The notes: a model not told the origin generated them from the letters alone. Counted from the first letter of the stretch, positions 1 to 8,477 are shown. The stretch: DNA of 64,000 bases from Arminella tubonensis (GCF_003240585.1 NZ_PCDP01000001.1:1-64000); one strand, 5' to 3'. Numbers and translations are program-made.

Positions 1-361
1 TCGCCTCCCACGTCAAACCACCGACCACCACCAGCAGAAAGACTGCGTTGAACAATGCCGCGAGGATCGACGTACCGCCGAGGCCGAATGTGAAGCGCTT
101 GGTCGGCCTGCGCTTTGCAAGGATGATCGCCGCCCATGCGACACCCAGCCCAAGTGCGTCGGAGAGGTTATGACCGGCGTCGGCGAGCAGAGACACGGAA
201 TTGCTGGCAAGGCCGTAGACAACCTCAAGGACGACGAAGGCCGCATTTAAAGCCACGCCAATCGCAAAGGCCTTTCCGAAATTTGCAGGGGCATGAACAT
301 GGCCGAGCCCGTGGCCATGCCCGTGCTCATGATCGTGGTCGTGGTAGTGTTGATGAGGCAT
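1..361 (-). CDS. CDF-family cation efflux protein, 3' end outside window
   Basis: The first 120 residues of a cation diffusion facilitator, an inner-membrane metal/proton antiporter that exports Zn, Co or Cd. Residues 3 to about 22 are a metal-binding histidine-rich tail of repeated H, D and G. The first membrane helix follows, then the family motif SLLADAGHNLSDALGL, whose Asp and His residues form the transport metal site. The ATG at 361-359 is chosen because the histidine tail starts immediately after it. The gene runs off the left edge, so its length and C-terminal domain cannot be judged. CzcD/ZitB type is likely; the metal is not determined. Confidence 0.9.
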   Translation of the reverse strand, partial: MPHQHYHDHDHEHGHGHGLGHVHAPANFGKAFAIGVALNAAFVVLEVVYGLASNSVSLLADAGHNLSDALGLGVAWAAIILAKRRPTKRFTFGLGGTSILAALFNAVFLLVVVGGLTWEA

Positions 362-430
362 CGATGAGGCTTTCCTTGCAAATCTGCTTGTAGTCAGCCG
401 GCTCTCGAACGAGACGCGCTGACATGCCCG

Positions 431-1198
431 TCAAAACAGAATGACTCCTGTCAGTTCTGAAAGCTTTGCAATCAATCTTTCCTGAAAATCAGGATCGCCT
501 ACGGCTGATGCAGCTTGTTGCGGTCGCCGATGATACCAGTAGCGGCCGCTCACTTTCGCCTCGGCGTCGTCGCTTACAGCAAGCCATGTCTGAGTGAGGT
601 GGCCTTTTTCCAAGTCGTCGGGTGCGCCCTTTCCGCCCATCCTGGTCGGCACCCAGCCGGGATCGACCGCACTGCTGACCACGTCCGGCCAATGACGTGC
701 GACGACTGCCGCGATGGTAGCCACGTGCAGCTTGCTCTCGGAATATGCCTGACCGGCACTCCATGACCGGGACGTCCAGTCGATATCGTCGAGCGAACTG
801 CCGCCGCTCTTGTGCATCCCGCTGCTGAGGTAGATCAGTCTCGTTGGCCGGTCGATAAACGCGGTCAGCACGTATGGAGCAATGGTGTTCACCGCAAGGA
901 TCGTCGAATGTCCCTCGGGCGTGTCGCCTCGCCTCGGCTCCTGGTAGACGCCCGCGTTGTGAATGATCGCGTCCATTGGACCATGAGCATTTACCTGGTC
1001 CGCGATCGAACGGAGGTCCCTCGCCCTCGAGAGATCACCAAGCACGACGCCCAATGCCTTCGACGAGAATGCTCCGGCCGCAGATGCTCTTTCTTTCGAC
1101 CGCGAATGGAGGAGGACATCATGCCCTTCTCCGATCAAGGCTTGAGCCGCTCCGGCTCCTAATCCGTCCATGGATCCGGTAATGAAAATTCGGCTCAT
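431..1198 (-). CDS. Short-chain dehydrogenase/reductase (SDR)
   Basis: A 255-residue classical SDR, a cytoplasmic NAD(P)-dependent oxidoreductase. The glycine-rich nucleotide motif TGSMDGLG is at 7-14, NAG at 81-83, the catalytic serine near 125, and Tyr152/Lys156 form the YxxxK pair. The C-terminus is diverged and resembles the retinol-dehydrogenase-like subgroup that extends past the usual PG motif. AGGA precedes the ATG closely. It lies 185 bp downstream of a second SDR on the same strand but is not tightly coupled to it. The substrate is not evident. Confidence 0.85.
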   Translation of the reverse strand: MSRIFITGSMDGLGAGAAQALIGEGHDVLLHSRSKERASAAGAFSSKALGVVLGDLSRARDLRSIADQVNAHGPMDAIIHNAGVYQEPRRGDTPEGHSTILAVNTIAPYVLTAFIDRPTRLIYLSSGMHKSGGSSLDDIDWTSRSWSAGQAYSESKLHVATIAAVVARHWPDVVSSAVDPGWVPTRMGGKGAPDDLEKGHLTQTWLAVSDDAEAKVSGRYWYHRRPQQAASAVGDPDFQERLIAKLSELTGVILF

Positions 1199-1383
1199 TC
1201 CTGTACCTCATTGATTTGGGGACTTACGACTGAACGCGCGCGTGATGCCGGCCATGTAGATATGACATTGAAGTCCGCTAGCAACTCCCACCGACCTGCA
1301 GGCCGAAGCAAGATCCCGACTGCCGGTTCCTCGCCGCGCCGTCATGGTGCTTGCGCCCGCGGACGGCGTTCATCACAAACGGC

Positions 1384-2193
1384 CTAGAGCCCTGGCCACA
1401 TGCCCCCATCAATCCTCAGATTTGCGCCAGTGATATAGCCGGCACGCGGACTCACGAGAAAGCAGACGGCGTCGGCGATTTCCTCAAGCGTCCCAACGCG
1501 CCCGGCCGCAACCTGCGCGAAGCTTGTAAGCACCTGCCGTTCGATTTCTTTCCAGGACGCGTCTATCGCGAGACCCTGTCGCTCGGCGGCGCCTCGGAAT
1601 GCGGTGTCGAGCCTTTCGCTGTGGATCGTTCCCGGCGACACAGTGTTTGCGGTGATCCCATCCAGGGCGACCGCCTTGGCAAGAGAGGCCGTCATGGCGA
1701 TCATTGCAGCCTTCGCGGCGCCGTAGTCGGGTCGGCCGGCAGGAGGCATCAACCCCGCGAGGCTCGAGATATTCACTACCCTGCCCCAGCGGGCCCGGCG
1801 CATGGCAGGTAGCAATCTTGCCGTCACCCTGACGGCCGCAAGCACGTTGCGGTCATAAGCTGCCGCCCATGTTTCCGACCTCGTCGTAGACCAATCCTCT
1901 GCATCGCCGGAGCCGCCGGCATTGTTGACAACAATATCGACGCGACTTTCGAAAGCACGCGCCTCCTCAACCAGCCGGCCGACGTCCTCCTCCTTTGTCA
2001 GGTCGCCAGAGACCGCGTAAGCGCGACCACCATTCGAGCCGATGCTCTCGGCCACCTCCTCGGTCTTTGCCACGTCGCGACCGTGGATGATGACGATGGC
2101 GCCCTCGCGCGCAAGCCCGCGAGCTATGCCTTCGCCGATGCCTTTACTGCTCCCCGTGACAAGAGCCACCTTCCCGTCCAGTTTCAAATCCAT
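1384..2193 (-). CDS. SDR family oxidoreductase, FabG-like
   Basis: A 269-residue SDR with a full motif set: TGSSKGIG at 13-20, NNAG at 90-93, catalytic Ser143/144, Tyr157 and Lys161, and a C-terminal GANLRIDGG that fits the FabG-like group. The ATG at 2193 is preferred to the GTG just before it because GGAGAT stands 6 bases ahead. It is divergent from an HxlR regulator 46 bp away. That pairing is typical of an HxlR protein controlling a neighbouring oxidoreductase. Substrate unknown. Confidence 0.88.
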   Translation of the reverse strand: MDLKLDGKVALVTGSSKGIGEGIARGLAREGAIVIIHGRDVAKTEEVAESIGSNGGRAYAVSGDLTKEEDVGRLVEEARAFESRVDIVVNNAGGSGDAEDWSTTRSETWAAAYDRNVLAAVRVTARLLPAMRRARWGRVVNISSLAGLMPPAGRPDYGAAKAAMIAMTASLAKAVALDGITANTVSPGTIHSERLDTAFRGAAERQGLAIDASWKEIERQVLTSFAQVAAGRVGTLEEIADAVCFLVSPRAGYITGANLRIDGGMWPGL

Positions 2194-2239
2194 CACATCA
2201 TCTCCATGTTAGGGTTGGATCGGATGAAAGGGCAGCAAG

Positions 2240-2611
2240 ATGGATGAAGCAATTACGCACTTTAAAGTGCCTATCGATGTGCATGATCGAACTGCTTGCC
2301 TCGGCCCGGATGGATCAGTGACTCACGTCGGACGCGTTCTGCGCATGCTCTCGGGCCGCTGGAAGCTACCCATCTTGTTTCGACTTGTCGCGACACCGTC
2401 AATGCGAAGCTCGCAGTTGATGCGCGAGATGCCAGCGGTCTCGCAGAAAGTGCTGACCCAGCACCTGCGCGAGCTTGAGATCGACGGACTGGTAGAGAGG
2501 CGGGATTATGGCGAACTGCCACTACGTGTCGAGTACAGCTTAACGGACGCCGGCCAACGGCTCATGCCCGCATTGAGGGCCCTCCGTGAGTTCTCGCGAG
2601 ATCACCCGTAG
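2240..2611 (+). CDS. HxlR-family winged-helix regulator
   Basis: A 123-residue DNA-binding protein of the HxlR/MarR-like group, which often senses aldehydes, disulphide stress or quinones and regulates an adjacent reductase. The central SGRWKLPILFRL (about 38-50), the segment around EMPAVSQKVLTQHLRELEIDGLVER and the downstream RVEYSLTDAG wing are the family signature. One cysteine (near residue 16) replaces the conserved CP pair of redox HxlRs. It is divergent from the SDR at 1384-2193, its probable target. A perfect 14-bp palindrome lies inside its first codons. Confidence 0.85.
   Translation: MDEAITHFKVPIDVHDRTACLGPDGSVTHVGRVLRMLSGRWKLPILFRLVATPSMRSSQLMREMPAVSQKVLTQHLRELEIDGLVERRDYGELPLRVEYSLTDAGQRLMPALRALREFSRDHP
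2257..2270. promoter_or_regulatory. Perfect palindrome GCACTTTAAAGTGC
   Basis: This 14-bp perfect dyad lies 18 bases into the HxlR gene and about 64 bp upstream of the divergent SDR start. Winged-helix regulators bind dyads as dimers, so it may be an autoregulatory operator. It also encodes part of the protein, so chance cannot be excluded. Confidence 0.35.
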
Positions 2612-3356
2612 ACAAACCTCTTCAACCCGCCATGTCGAGCGCATCGAGGATGCAATTATCGATTAGGTCGAGAACATCTCGGCCAGCCGTCGATAAAAAC
2701 GCATCGTCGTTTCCTTCCATCGTCGTCCCGACGACCGATGCAGCAAGAGATACTTGCAATCCGTCCAATCTCGCTGTCACAACGACGCCCCGCGTCGAAT
2801 TGGCGAGGCCGCCCCACATCCCACGATCCGGAAGGACCGCAATGGGTGGGACCAGCCATTCAACCAAGCACCTCGGAACGTCGGGACTGTGCGCGCGAGA
2901 CTCCCACTCGGCTCTAATACTACGGATTCGCACAGGCAGAGCGGCGTCGCGCTCTATTTCAGGGCTGCCGGCTTGGCGCAGAGCGGAAACCCGGCCATGC
3001 GCATGGTTTCGATCAGACGCTTCCCGCCATCCGATCATTACTCAAATCTGCCGAAATTTTGGGTGGACATGGTCCCTCAGCCTCCAAACTGTGGTAGAAT
3101 GACCAATCGGAAATGCAATCGAAGGGGGAAACCGCATTGATGTGCGGGCGGGCAGGTGTTTGCCATCAACCGCGCCATTGCCGCTCGTCACTGCTCCACG
3201 ACATTCGAGCAACGATATTTGCGCTTCTTGGGGCCATCGCCATGCCTTGACAATGCGAGACTGGAGGACGGCGCATCGCCTATGGTCGCCTGATTGTAGG
3301 AAATCGCACTCACTGTCGAGCGGCCCGCCAATGAAGCATCACCAGGAGGACCAACC
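2612..3356. other. Gene-poor stretch between HxlR and cupin genes
   Basis: About 740 bases with no gene I can defend. Overlapping open frames occur on both strands (a 138-codon one on the minus strand at 2622-3038 and a 156-codon one on the plus strand at 2632-3102). Neither has a good ribosome site, a recognisable domain or a convincing composition. It may be a decayed gene. AGGAGGA at its end is the ribosome site of the cupin gene. Confidence 0.4.
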
Positions 3357-3974
3357 ATGAAGCTGCGATCCCACGGCGTACGCCATATCGGCGCGCTTAT
3401 GATTTCCCTATCTGCTTTCGGGCTGATGACTTCAGGCACATTGTCCGAAGAAAACAAGTTCTTCATCAAGCCGGTGGTTGAGAAGAAGGTCACAGAGCTA
3501 CCGTCTGGGCCATTGTACTGGCGGCTGGAGAATTTCCCGACGCTGAAGGATGCCCAGGACGCCGCGGGTCCGACCTCACTTGTGGGGGAAGTTGCGGACA
3601 AGATCTGGCTGTTCACGCTCGGACCGAAGGATGCGTCCACTCCAGGCGGAACCAAGGTCGCCGAAATCGGCCCCCTCCCGCCGGTCAAGGCGAGCGAATA
3701 TCTGCTGCGCGTCAATCACGCCGGTGGAGCGCCCGGCACCAAGTCGACAATCCATACGCATCCGGGATCCGAGGCATTCTATGTGCTGTCCGGCAAGCTC
3801 GGTCAGAAAACGCCCCACGGCGTGACCTACACTGAAGCGGGCATGACCATGACTGGACACGGGGCCGACACGCCGATGGAGGTGTTCAACGCCGGCAAAA
3901 CCGATCTCGATGAGCTGGCCATCTTCGTCGTGGACGCCAGCCGGCCGTTCTCCTCGCCGGCCAGCCTCGACTGA
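3357..3974 (+). CDS. Exported cupin-domain protein
   Basis: A 205-residue protein with a hydrophobic N-terminal segment (about 10-28) that looks like a Sec signal, so it is probably periplasmic. The C-terminal half is a single cupin barrel. His133, His135 and Glu139 in the HTHPGSEAFYVLSG strand match cupin motif 1 metal ligands, and a second motif around GHGADTPMEVFN supplies the other side. The start is set by AGGAGGA just upstream. It stands alone, followed by a hairpin terminator. Cupins of this size may be dioxygenases, isomerases or sugar-binding proteins; none can be chosen here. Confidence 0.8.
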   Translation: MKLRSHGVRHIGALMISLSAFGLMTSGTLSEENKFFIKPVVEKKVTELPSGPLYWRLENFPTLKDAQDAAGPTSLVGEVADKIWLFTLGPKDASTPGGTKVAEIGPLPPVKASEYLLRVNHAGGAPGTKSTIHTHPGSEAFYVLSGKLGQKTPHGVTYTEAGMTMTGHGADTPMEVFNAGKTDLDELAIFVVDASRPFSSPASLD

Positions 3975-3990
3975 GCGACGTGACGATGGC

Positions 3991-4011
3991 CAAAGGCAGG
4001 GAGTGCCTTTG
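3991..4011 (+). terminator. Rho-independent terminator of the cupin gene
   Basis: Perfect 8-bp arms CAAAGGCA and TGCCTTTG around a GGGAG loop, 17 bases after the stop codon. The T run is short, so termination may be partial. Confidence 0.55.
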
Positions 4012-4169
4012 TTCCGGCGAAGACGCAACAACGCATCACGCTTTGGCGCAATTCGAAGATCCTATTTCCGTATTTCCTTTAGCTCCCAACTTCTAGCATT
4101 CTCGAGCTGAGGATGCTTCTGGATCAGATCAAAATGTACTAAAGATCGCGCCACGTCGGGGGACGCAAC

Positions 4170-5513
4170 ATGTCTAGTTTGCTACTGAGGGAACTATCTT
4201 CGGGTGGCCACCGATGCCCTGTCATCACTGTGGGCCATCAGGATTACGACAAGTATCGCCGAGTATGGAACGGTGTCGTCGATCGACATCCCGCTGCGAT
4301 CGTTCGCCCGAAAAGTGTCGACGATGTCAGGAGGGCTGTGCATGCGGCGGCGATATCTGGCTCCCTGCTTGCAGTACGCGGTGGCGGCCACAGCTTTCCG
4401 GGTTTCTCCACCTGCGACGAGGGCCTCGTTCTCGATCTTTCAGAAATGAACGCCATCTCCATCGACCGCGAAGCGCTCACGATCGATGTCGAAGGCGGAG
4501 CACTGCTAGGGGACCTTGACCGCGCGACCGTGCCTGAAGGCTGGGTCGTGCCAGCCGGGGTGGTTTCACATACGGGTGTGGCCGGATTGACCCTGGGCGG
4601 CGGCATGGGCTGGGCAAGTCGGAGATATGGCCTAACCATCGACAGCCTTCTTGGCGCGGAAATCGTGACTGCGGCGGGAGAGATCGTGTGGGTAAGTGCA
4701 AACACGGACCCGGAGCTTTTCTGGGGAATTCGCGGTGGCGGCGGAAACTTCGGCGTCGTCACGCGCTTCAGGTTCAAGATGCATTCGCTTGGCTCCGTCG
4801 TCGTCGGTCAATGGAACTATCCATCGGCACACGGACGGGAGGCATTGCAGACTTTGCGCGACCGCGCACTGAGACAACCGCGCGACTTTGCGCTGAATTT
4901 CACCGCGACGACGACAGGCTTGAGTGTCACTGCGGCATGGACGGGGGAAGCCAGCGTCGCTCATGCGATCCTGTCACCTTTCGGGACGCTCGCCGAAGGA
5001 GGCGTCGGGGGCGTCAAGGAGGTTTCCTATCTTAGCTTGCAAAGCCGCAACGACGAGGAATACCGTTGGTCTCGACGCTACTACTGCAAGGGAGGATTTT
5101 GGTTCGACGTCACAGATGAAGCTGTCGATGCCGTATTTCAGTCGATCGCCAATGCGCCGACATCGCATTCGGAGATTTCTGTGCTGCAGCTCGGAGGTGC
5201 TGTTTCCGATGTCTCGGACGAGGCAACCGCATACACTGGACGAGGAGCAGGCTATTACTGGCTTGCGGAGCCTATCTGGGATTCTGCTGCCGATGATGAC
5301 CGATGCGTTGCGTGGGGCCGGGACGCAGGCAATGCGCTTTCGAATTCCTCAATCACTGGCAACTACATCAATGAGCAGGCCGACGCCGCGCCTGCCGTCG
5401 CTCTCGACGCATATGGCGCGGAAAAATATCAGCGGCTTGCACGCTTAAAGGCGCGGCTCGATCCGCAAAACTTATTTCGGCTCAATCAGAACATCACGCC
5501 GCGACATCCGTAA
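4170..5513 (+). CDS. FAD-binding oxidoreductase, berberine-bridge-enzyme type
   Basis: A 447-residue flavoenzyme with a PCMH-type FAD domain and a C-terminal BBE segment. RGGGHS at 70-75 carries His74, which in this family is covalently attached to the flavin 8-alpha position. The GLTLGGGMGW..RRYGLTIDSL and GGGGNFGVVT segments bind FAD. The second covalent cysteine of bicovalent members is absent (the site reads VVSHTGVAG), so single attachment is expected. The C-terminal RLDPQNLFRLNQNI is the usual BBE ending. Relatives oxidise sugars, alkaloids or phenolics; the substrate is unknown. GGGGGA precedes the ATG. It has no obvious operon partner. Confidence 0.88.
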   Translation: MSSLLLRELSSGGHRCPVITVGHQDYDKYRRVWNGVVDRHPAAIVRPKSVDDVRRAVHAAAISGSLLAVRGGGHSFPGFSTCDEGLVLDLSEMNAISIDREALTIDVEGGALLGDLDRATVPEGWVVPAGVVSHTGVAGLTLGGGMGWASRRYGLTIDSLLGAEIVTAAGEIVWVSANTDPELFWGIRGGGGNFGVVTRFRFKMHSLGSVVVGQWNYPSAHGREALQTLRDRALRQPRDFALNFTATTTGLSVTAAWTGEASVAHAILSPFGTLAEGGVGGVKEVSYLSLQSRNDEEYRWSRRYYCKGGFWFDVTDEAVDAVFQSIANAPTSHSEISVLQLGGAVSDVSDEATAYTGRGAGYYWLAEPIWDSAADDDRCVAWGRDAGNALSNSSITGNYINEQADAAPAVALDAYGAEKYQRLARLKARLDPQNLFRLNQNITPRHP

Positions 5514-5681
5514 TTTTTAGCTCGTCACCCGACTAGACGACGCTGGATATCGTTGACCAACAGCAGTGCTTGCGGCGGTCATTGTCCACACCACGCTTGC
5601 CACCAGCAGGAACGCCGAACGTGCGATATCGAATAAACAGTTGAATCGGATTTTCTAGGGGCTAGAATTCGATTGCGAGCG

Positions 5682-6059
5682 CTAGTGGAGCGTATCATCC
5701 GCTCGCGAAGTGGGGCTGCGATGGCTGGCCTTTCTGAGGGCTTCTTCCATGCTGATCCGACGGTTGTCCTCGAGGCGTTGACCGAATGGTCCATCCGGAC
5801 GCGTGACGAACCGGACGACTATTTGATATCGTTGGCAATCACCCTCTACAACGATGGAAACAATACCCCGCAGCGCCTGCTGAGGGCCCTCGAAATTGAA
5901 CTCGTCGGTGACGACATACCGCTCTCCCGGCTTGGAATGTCTGCGCGATTTTGCGGTTAGTTCATCGCTCAGGGTTTTAACAAGGACGGACCCCGAGCGT
6001 GAGGAGGCCAGGCGTAGTTCCCAGCATCCAGACCGCGCCTGGTTCGGCGCTCGGCGCAT
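5682..6059 (-). CDS. Small hypothetical protein, uncertain
   Basis: A possible 125-residue protein read downstream of the DUF982 gene on the same strand. The stretch from about residue 30 (ELTAKSRRHSKPGERYVV onward) alternates polar and hydrophobic residues as a small alpha-beta domain would. The opposite strand also has an open frame (5673-5960), and neither has a clear ribosome site. I favour the minus strand because it follows DUF982, but I recognise no family. Confidence 0.3.
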   Translation of the reverse strand: MRRAPNQARSGCWELRLASSRSGSVLVKTLSDELTAKSRRHSKPGERYVVTDEFNFEGPQQALRGIVSIVVEGDCQRYQIVVRFVTRPDGPFGQRLEDNRRISMEEALRKASHRSPTSRADDTLH

Positions 6060-6087
6060 GCTGCCGTCGCTGCCAACCCCCTGCCGA

Positions 6088-6453
6088 TTATGCCAGAGAC
6101 GGCGGGTGGGCCTCGTCCGCAGCGACCAGGAAAGCGCTGCGGATCTCTTCCGGCTCCATATAATCGTTGACGGCATCGAGGACTGCCATCTCCGCCCGCC
6201 TATGATCGGGCCATTCACCCAGCAACAACAGCTTGCCGACATCGACGACCGTCGAGGCGGTCCTATAGCGGGCGCCGACTGCGATGCTGACTGGGCGAAA
6301 GGTTCTCCGGATGTCCACGACCCAAAACCTTGCAGAAGCTATTTGACTCAACGAGTCTGCACGGTCTCGTTCCGGGCGTACGAAACCGTAAGGCTTTGCC
6401 TCCACGCGATCACGTTTCCTTCCGCCAAAAATGGTGCGCGGAATTTGCATCAC
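6088..6453 (-). CDS. DUF982 family protein
   Basis: A 121-residue protein whose last 80 residues match DUF982, a small family abundant in Rhizobiaceae and of unknown function. Supporting features are FWVVDIRRTFRPVSIAVG, a mid-region LLLLGEWPDHRR, and the terminal AFLVAADEAH. The first 40 residues are basic and not part of the domain, so the real start may be internal. A second DUF982 gene is at 40279-40539. A nested palindrome lies about 37-84 bp upstream of the start. Confidence 0.7.
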   Translation of the reverse strand: MMQIPRTIFGGRKRDRVEAKPYGFVRPERDRADSLSQIASARFWVVDIRRTFRPVSIAVGARYRTASTVVDVGKLLLLGEWPDHRRAEMAVLDAVNDYMEPEEIRSAFLVAADEAHPPSLA

Positions 6454-6489
6454 CTCGTGGCAAATACGGTGAGCCTGGCGCTATAGTTT

Positions 6490-6537
6490 CCGGTATTCCC
6501 AGAAACGCCGTTTCTATCCCCGCAGGCGGAATACCGG
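6490..6537. repeat. Nested inverted repeat upstream of DUF982 gene
   Basis: Outer arms CCGGTATTCC (6490-6499) and GGAATACCGG (6528-6537) are perfect complements. Inside them AGAAACG-C-CGTTTCT (6501-6515) is a second perfect dyad. The position ahead of the DUF982 gene allows an operator or 5' leader structure; a mobile palindromic unit is the alternative. Confidence 0.55.
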
Positions 6538-6870
6538 CCCGCGACCCGCGAATGGTTATGGAGCAAGTGCCACCGCATGACAGAAGGCCGCCTCGCGAGT
6601 AGCTCGCGCGACACTGGGCGATTTGGTGAAGAAAGGTCTGATGCGGTCTGGTGCAAACGGGAGGACTTGCGGAGATCAGCCGCTAGTCCGGCGGCGGCTT
6701 CCTATCCTGCTCCTATGAAGCATTATTCGTGATCTTTTTGAATGACCTCGCCCCGACGCTCGTGCGATTGCGAATGACTGCCGCCAAACTGGTCGGACGC
6801 GTTCCGGGCTGTTCGGTCCAGCAGATCGGGTATATAATCTCAGCCGCCAAGTTAGCCCAGGGAGAGACCG
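6538..6870. other. Intergenic region ahead of ankyrin-cytochrome gene
   Basis: No gene is supported in these 333 bases. A good -10-like box TATAAT is at 6833-6838, 33 bases before the next start codon, with only a poor -35. Short open frames here have no ribosome sites. Confidence 0.4.
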
Positions 6871-7782
6871 ATGCGTGGGCTGGTAGGAAGCGCTCTCATC
6901 TACTTGAGCATTTTCGCAACGTGCCAAGGCGGTCCGCTGCACGAGGCGGCCAAGAGCGGCGACCTGACTGCTATCGCGGCGGCCCTCGATGCGGGGGCGG
7001 ATATTGAGGAGCAGGACAAGGGAGCCACTCCCCTCATCCTTGCGATTCGTAGCGGACAACCCGAAGCAGCAGCATTGCTGATAAGCCGCGGGGCCGACGT
7101 GCACAAGGAGTCCGCGATTGGCCTACCTCTTACTGCTGCCGTTCTAAAGGGTTCCCCCGATCTTATACGGTTACTGGTGGCGCATGGTGCCGATCCTAAT
7201 GCCGCCGCACGGGGCGAGCGCATGCTGCACTTCGCAGTCGCCAACGACTGTCTCGACTGCGTCAAGGTACTCGTTGAAGCCGGCGCCGACGTCAACGCCA
7301 TCTGGGTGCGGGGTGACCCCGCCCGCCTCCCAGGCATCATCACTCCCTATCACCTTGCAAGGCACGACGATCATGCCGAAATCGCCGACTACCTGTTGGC
7401 TCACGGCGTCGTCATTCAGAAGCCCGCGCCGATTTCCGCGAAAGTGGCAAACGGTGACCCGGCAAAGGGCGCGGCGTTCTTTGCCTCCAACTGCTCCGGC
7501 TGTCATGTCACACGCGTGAAGGATGTCCCCACCAGGGGGCCGAACTTGTGGAACGTTGTCGGACGCAACAAGGCCTCGACAAAGTTCGGCGGTTACTCCC
7601 AAACCCTGTTGGGTTGGGAGGGTTCATGGACCTACGAGGACCTCAACATTTTTATCGCCGGGCCTACACTCACAACGCCGGGCGTAAATATGGACGTTCG
7701 TGGCGCGCCCGATGAAAATGATCGGCTGAACGTGATCGCTTATCTGAGAACGCTCAGCGACTCGCCGGTTCCGCTGCCCTGA
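6871..7782 (+). CDS. Ankyrin-repeat / cytochrome c fusion protein
   Basis: A 303-residue exported protein. Residues 1-20 are hydrophobic and end in FATC, a weak lipobox, so it may be periplasmic or lipid-anchored. Residues 22-185 hold about five ankyrin repeats with typical GADI/GADV and TPL turns. From about 193 a class I cytochrome c domain follows: CSGCH at 208-212 binds haem covalently and Met274 in PGVNM is the probable sixth ligand. The C-terminal YLRTLSD helix is typical. Ankyrins would give a protein-docking face beside an electron-transfer domain. GGGAGAG precedes the ATG, and a TATAAT box lies 33 bp upstream. Confidence 0.85.
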   Translation: MRGLVGSALIYLSIFATCQGGPLHEAAKSGDLTAIAAALDAGADIEEQDKGATPLILAIRSGQPEAAALLISRGADVHKESAIGLPLTAAVLKGSPDLIRLLVAHGADPNAAARGERMLHFAVANDCLDCVKVLVEAGADVNAIWVRGDPARLPGIITPYHLARHDDHAEIADYLLAHGVVIQKPAPISAKVANGDPAKGAAFFASNCSGCHVTRVKDVPTRGPNLWNVVGRNKASTKFGGYSQTLLGWEGSWTYEDLNIFIAGPTLTTPGVNMDVRGAPDENDRLNVIAYLRTLSDSPVPLP

Positions 7783-7784
7783 GC

Positions 7785-8054
7785 CGACGCATCGTGGACA
7801 TCGGCCTGATCGAGACCTTCTAAGCCGCGAACCCCGTGCATCGGAGGAAGCAGCGCTACATCTCGCAGGCAGCTTTGGAGCAGTTCAAGACGGACTACGT
7901 CACATTGAGGAACTACGCCATAGGGCGGGGGAACATCGCTCGGGTCAAGGAGGCGTTGACGGCTCTCGGCATAACGCCAGTGTTCGAGGAGCCTGGGGCG
8001 GCGGCGATCTACAGGGTGGGCGACGTCCCACCCGACTTGAAGATCAAGAAGTAG
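7785..8054 (+). pseudogene. Remnant of a DNA-binding protein with an in-frame stop
   Basis: The reading frame runs on both sides of a TAA at 7821-7823, giving SRRIVDIGLIETF, stop, AANPVHRRKQ and onward to codon 72 after a GTG at 7836. The part after the stop (YISQAALEQFKTDYVTLRNYA and following) has the rhythm of helix-turn-helix C-termini found in TniQ-like or excisionase-like proteins. No ribosome site precedes the GTG. It is probably the end of a larger, otherwise deleted gene; the family link is tentative. Confidence 0.5.
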
Positions 8055-8073
8055 AGCAGCCAGCTAGATTTGG

Positions 8074-8095
8074 GACCCGCTTCGGCGGGTCTTTG
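8074..8095 (+). terminator. Rho-independent terminator with TTCG tetraloop
   Basis: GACCCGC (8074-8080), TTCG loop, GCGGGTC (8085-8091), then CTTTGC-like T-rich sequence. The perfect 7-bp stem and stable UUCG loop make it a strong hairpin ending the ankyrin-cytochrome c transcript region. Confidence 0.75.
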
Positions 8096-8247
8096 CTTGC
8101 GCCGCGAAATCGTGACTCAACAGAAGGCAAGTTCGTGACATTTCGTGCGCAAAGGCGACATAGCCATATTGTTTTCATTGCACAATATCCCTTGAAAACG
8201 CCAGATCGTGCTATTTCAGTGAATTCCATCCACAGTTCTGAGAACAT

Positions 8248-8279
8248 CATGAGAGGTCCGGGCAACCGGGCCTCTCATG
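8248..8279. repeat. 14-bp stem hairpin in intergenic region
   Basis: CATGAGAGGTCCGG and CCGGGCCTCTCATG pair fully (one G-T wobble) around GCAA. It ends in CTTTGA rather than a long T run. It sits in a 380-bp gene-free stretch and could end a small RNA or be an isolated repeat unit. Confidence 0.6.
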
Positions 8280-8363
8280 CTTTGACAAGCGATACTAGAG
8301 CGGGAACTCGCCCAGCCGGGGCTCTGAGATATGAATCCAACGATGTCGGATTCCGCTTTGTAG

Positions 8364-8411
8364 CCAAGCCTGCTGATGCTGTGCCTCTTACTAAGGCATC
8401 AGCTGGCTTGG
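8364..8411. repeat. Long imperfect inverted repeat before the pntB end
   Basis: CCAAGCCTGCTGATGC (8364-8379) and GCATCAGCTGGCTTGG (8396-8411) match at 15 of 16 positions around a 16-base loop. It lies about 70 bp past the pntB stop codon and may act as the pnt transcript's 3' structure. The whole 8096-8477 stretch has no gene I can support. Confidence 0.55.
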
Positions 8412-8477
8412 ATACTGGTCTGTAGCCCTGAAGCCGGTCGAGCTTCACGCCTACGGAGCAAAGTTCGCTCTCATTGA

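Noticed and set aside
2622..3102. Overlapping open frames of 138 (minus) and 156 (plus) codons
   Set aside because: Neither strand shows a ribosome site, a recognisable domain or a protein-like residue pattern, so no gene is called.
5673..5960. Plus-strand 95-codon frame opposite the uncertain minus-strand gene
   Set aside because: It has no ribosome site and overlaps a more plausible minus-strand frame that follows the DUF982 gene.
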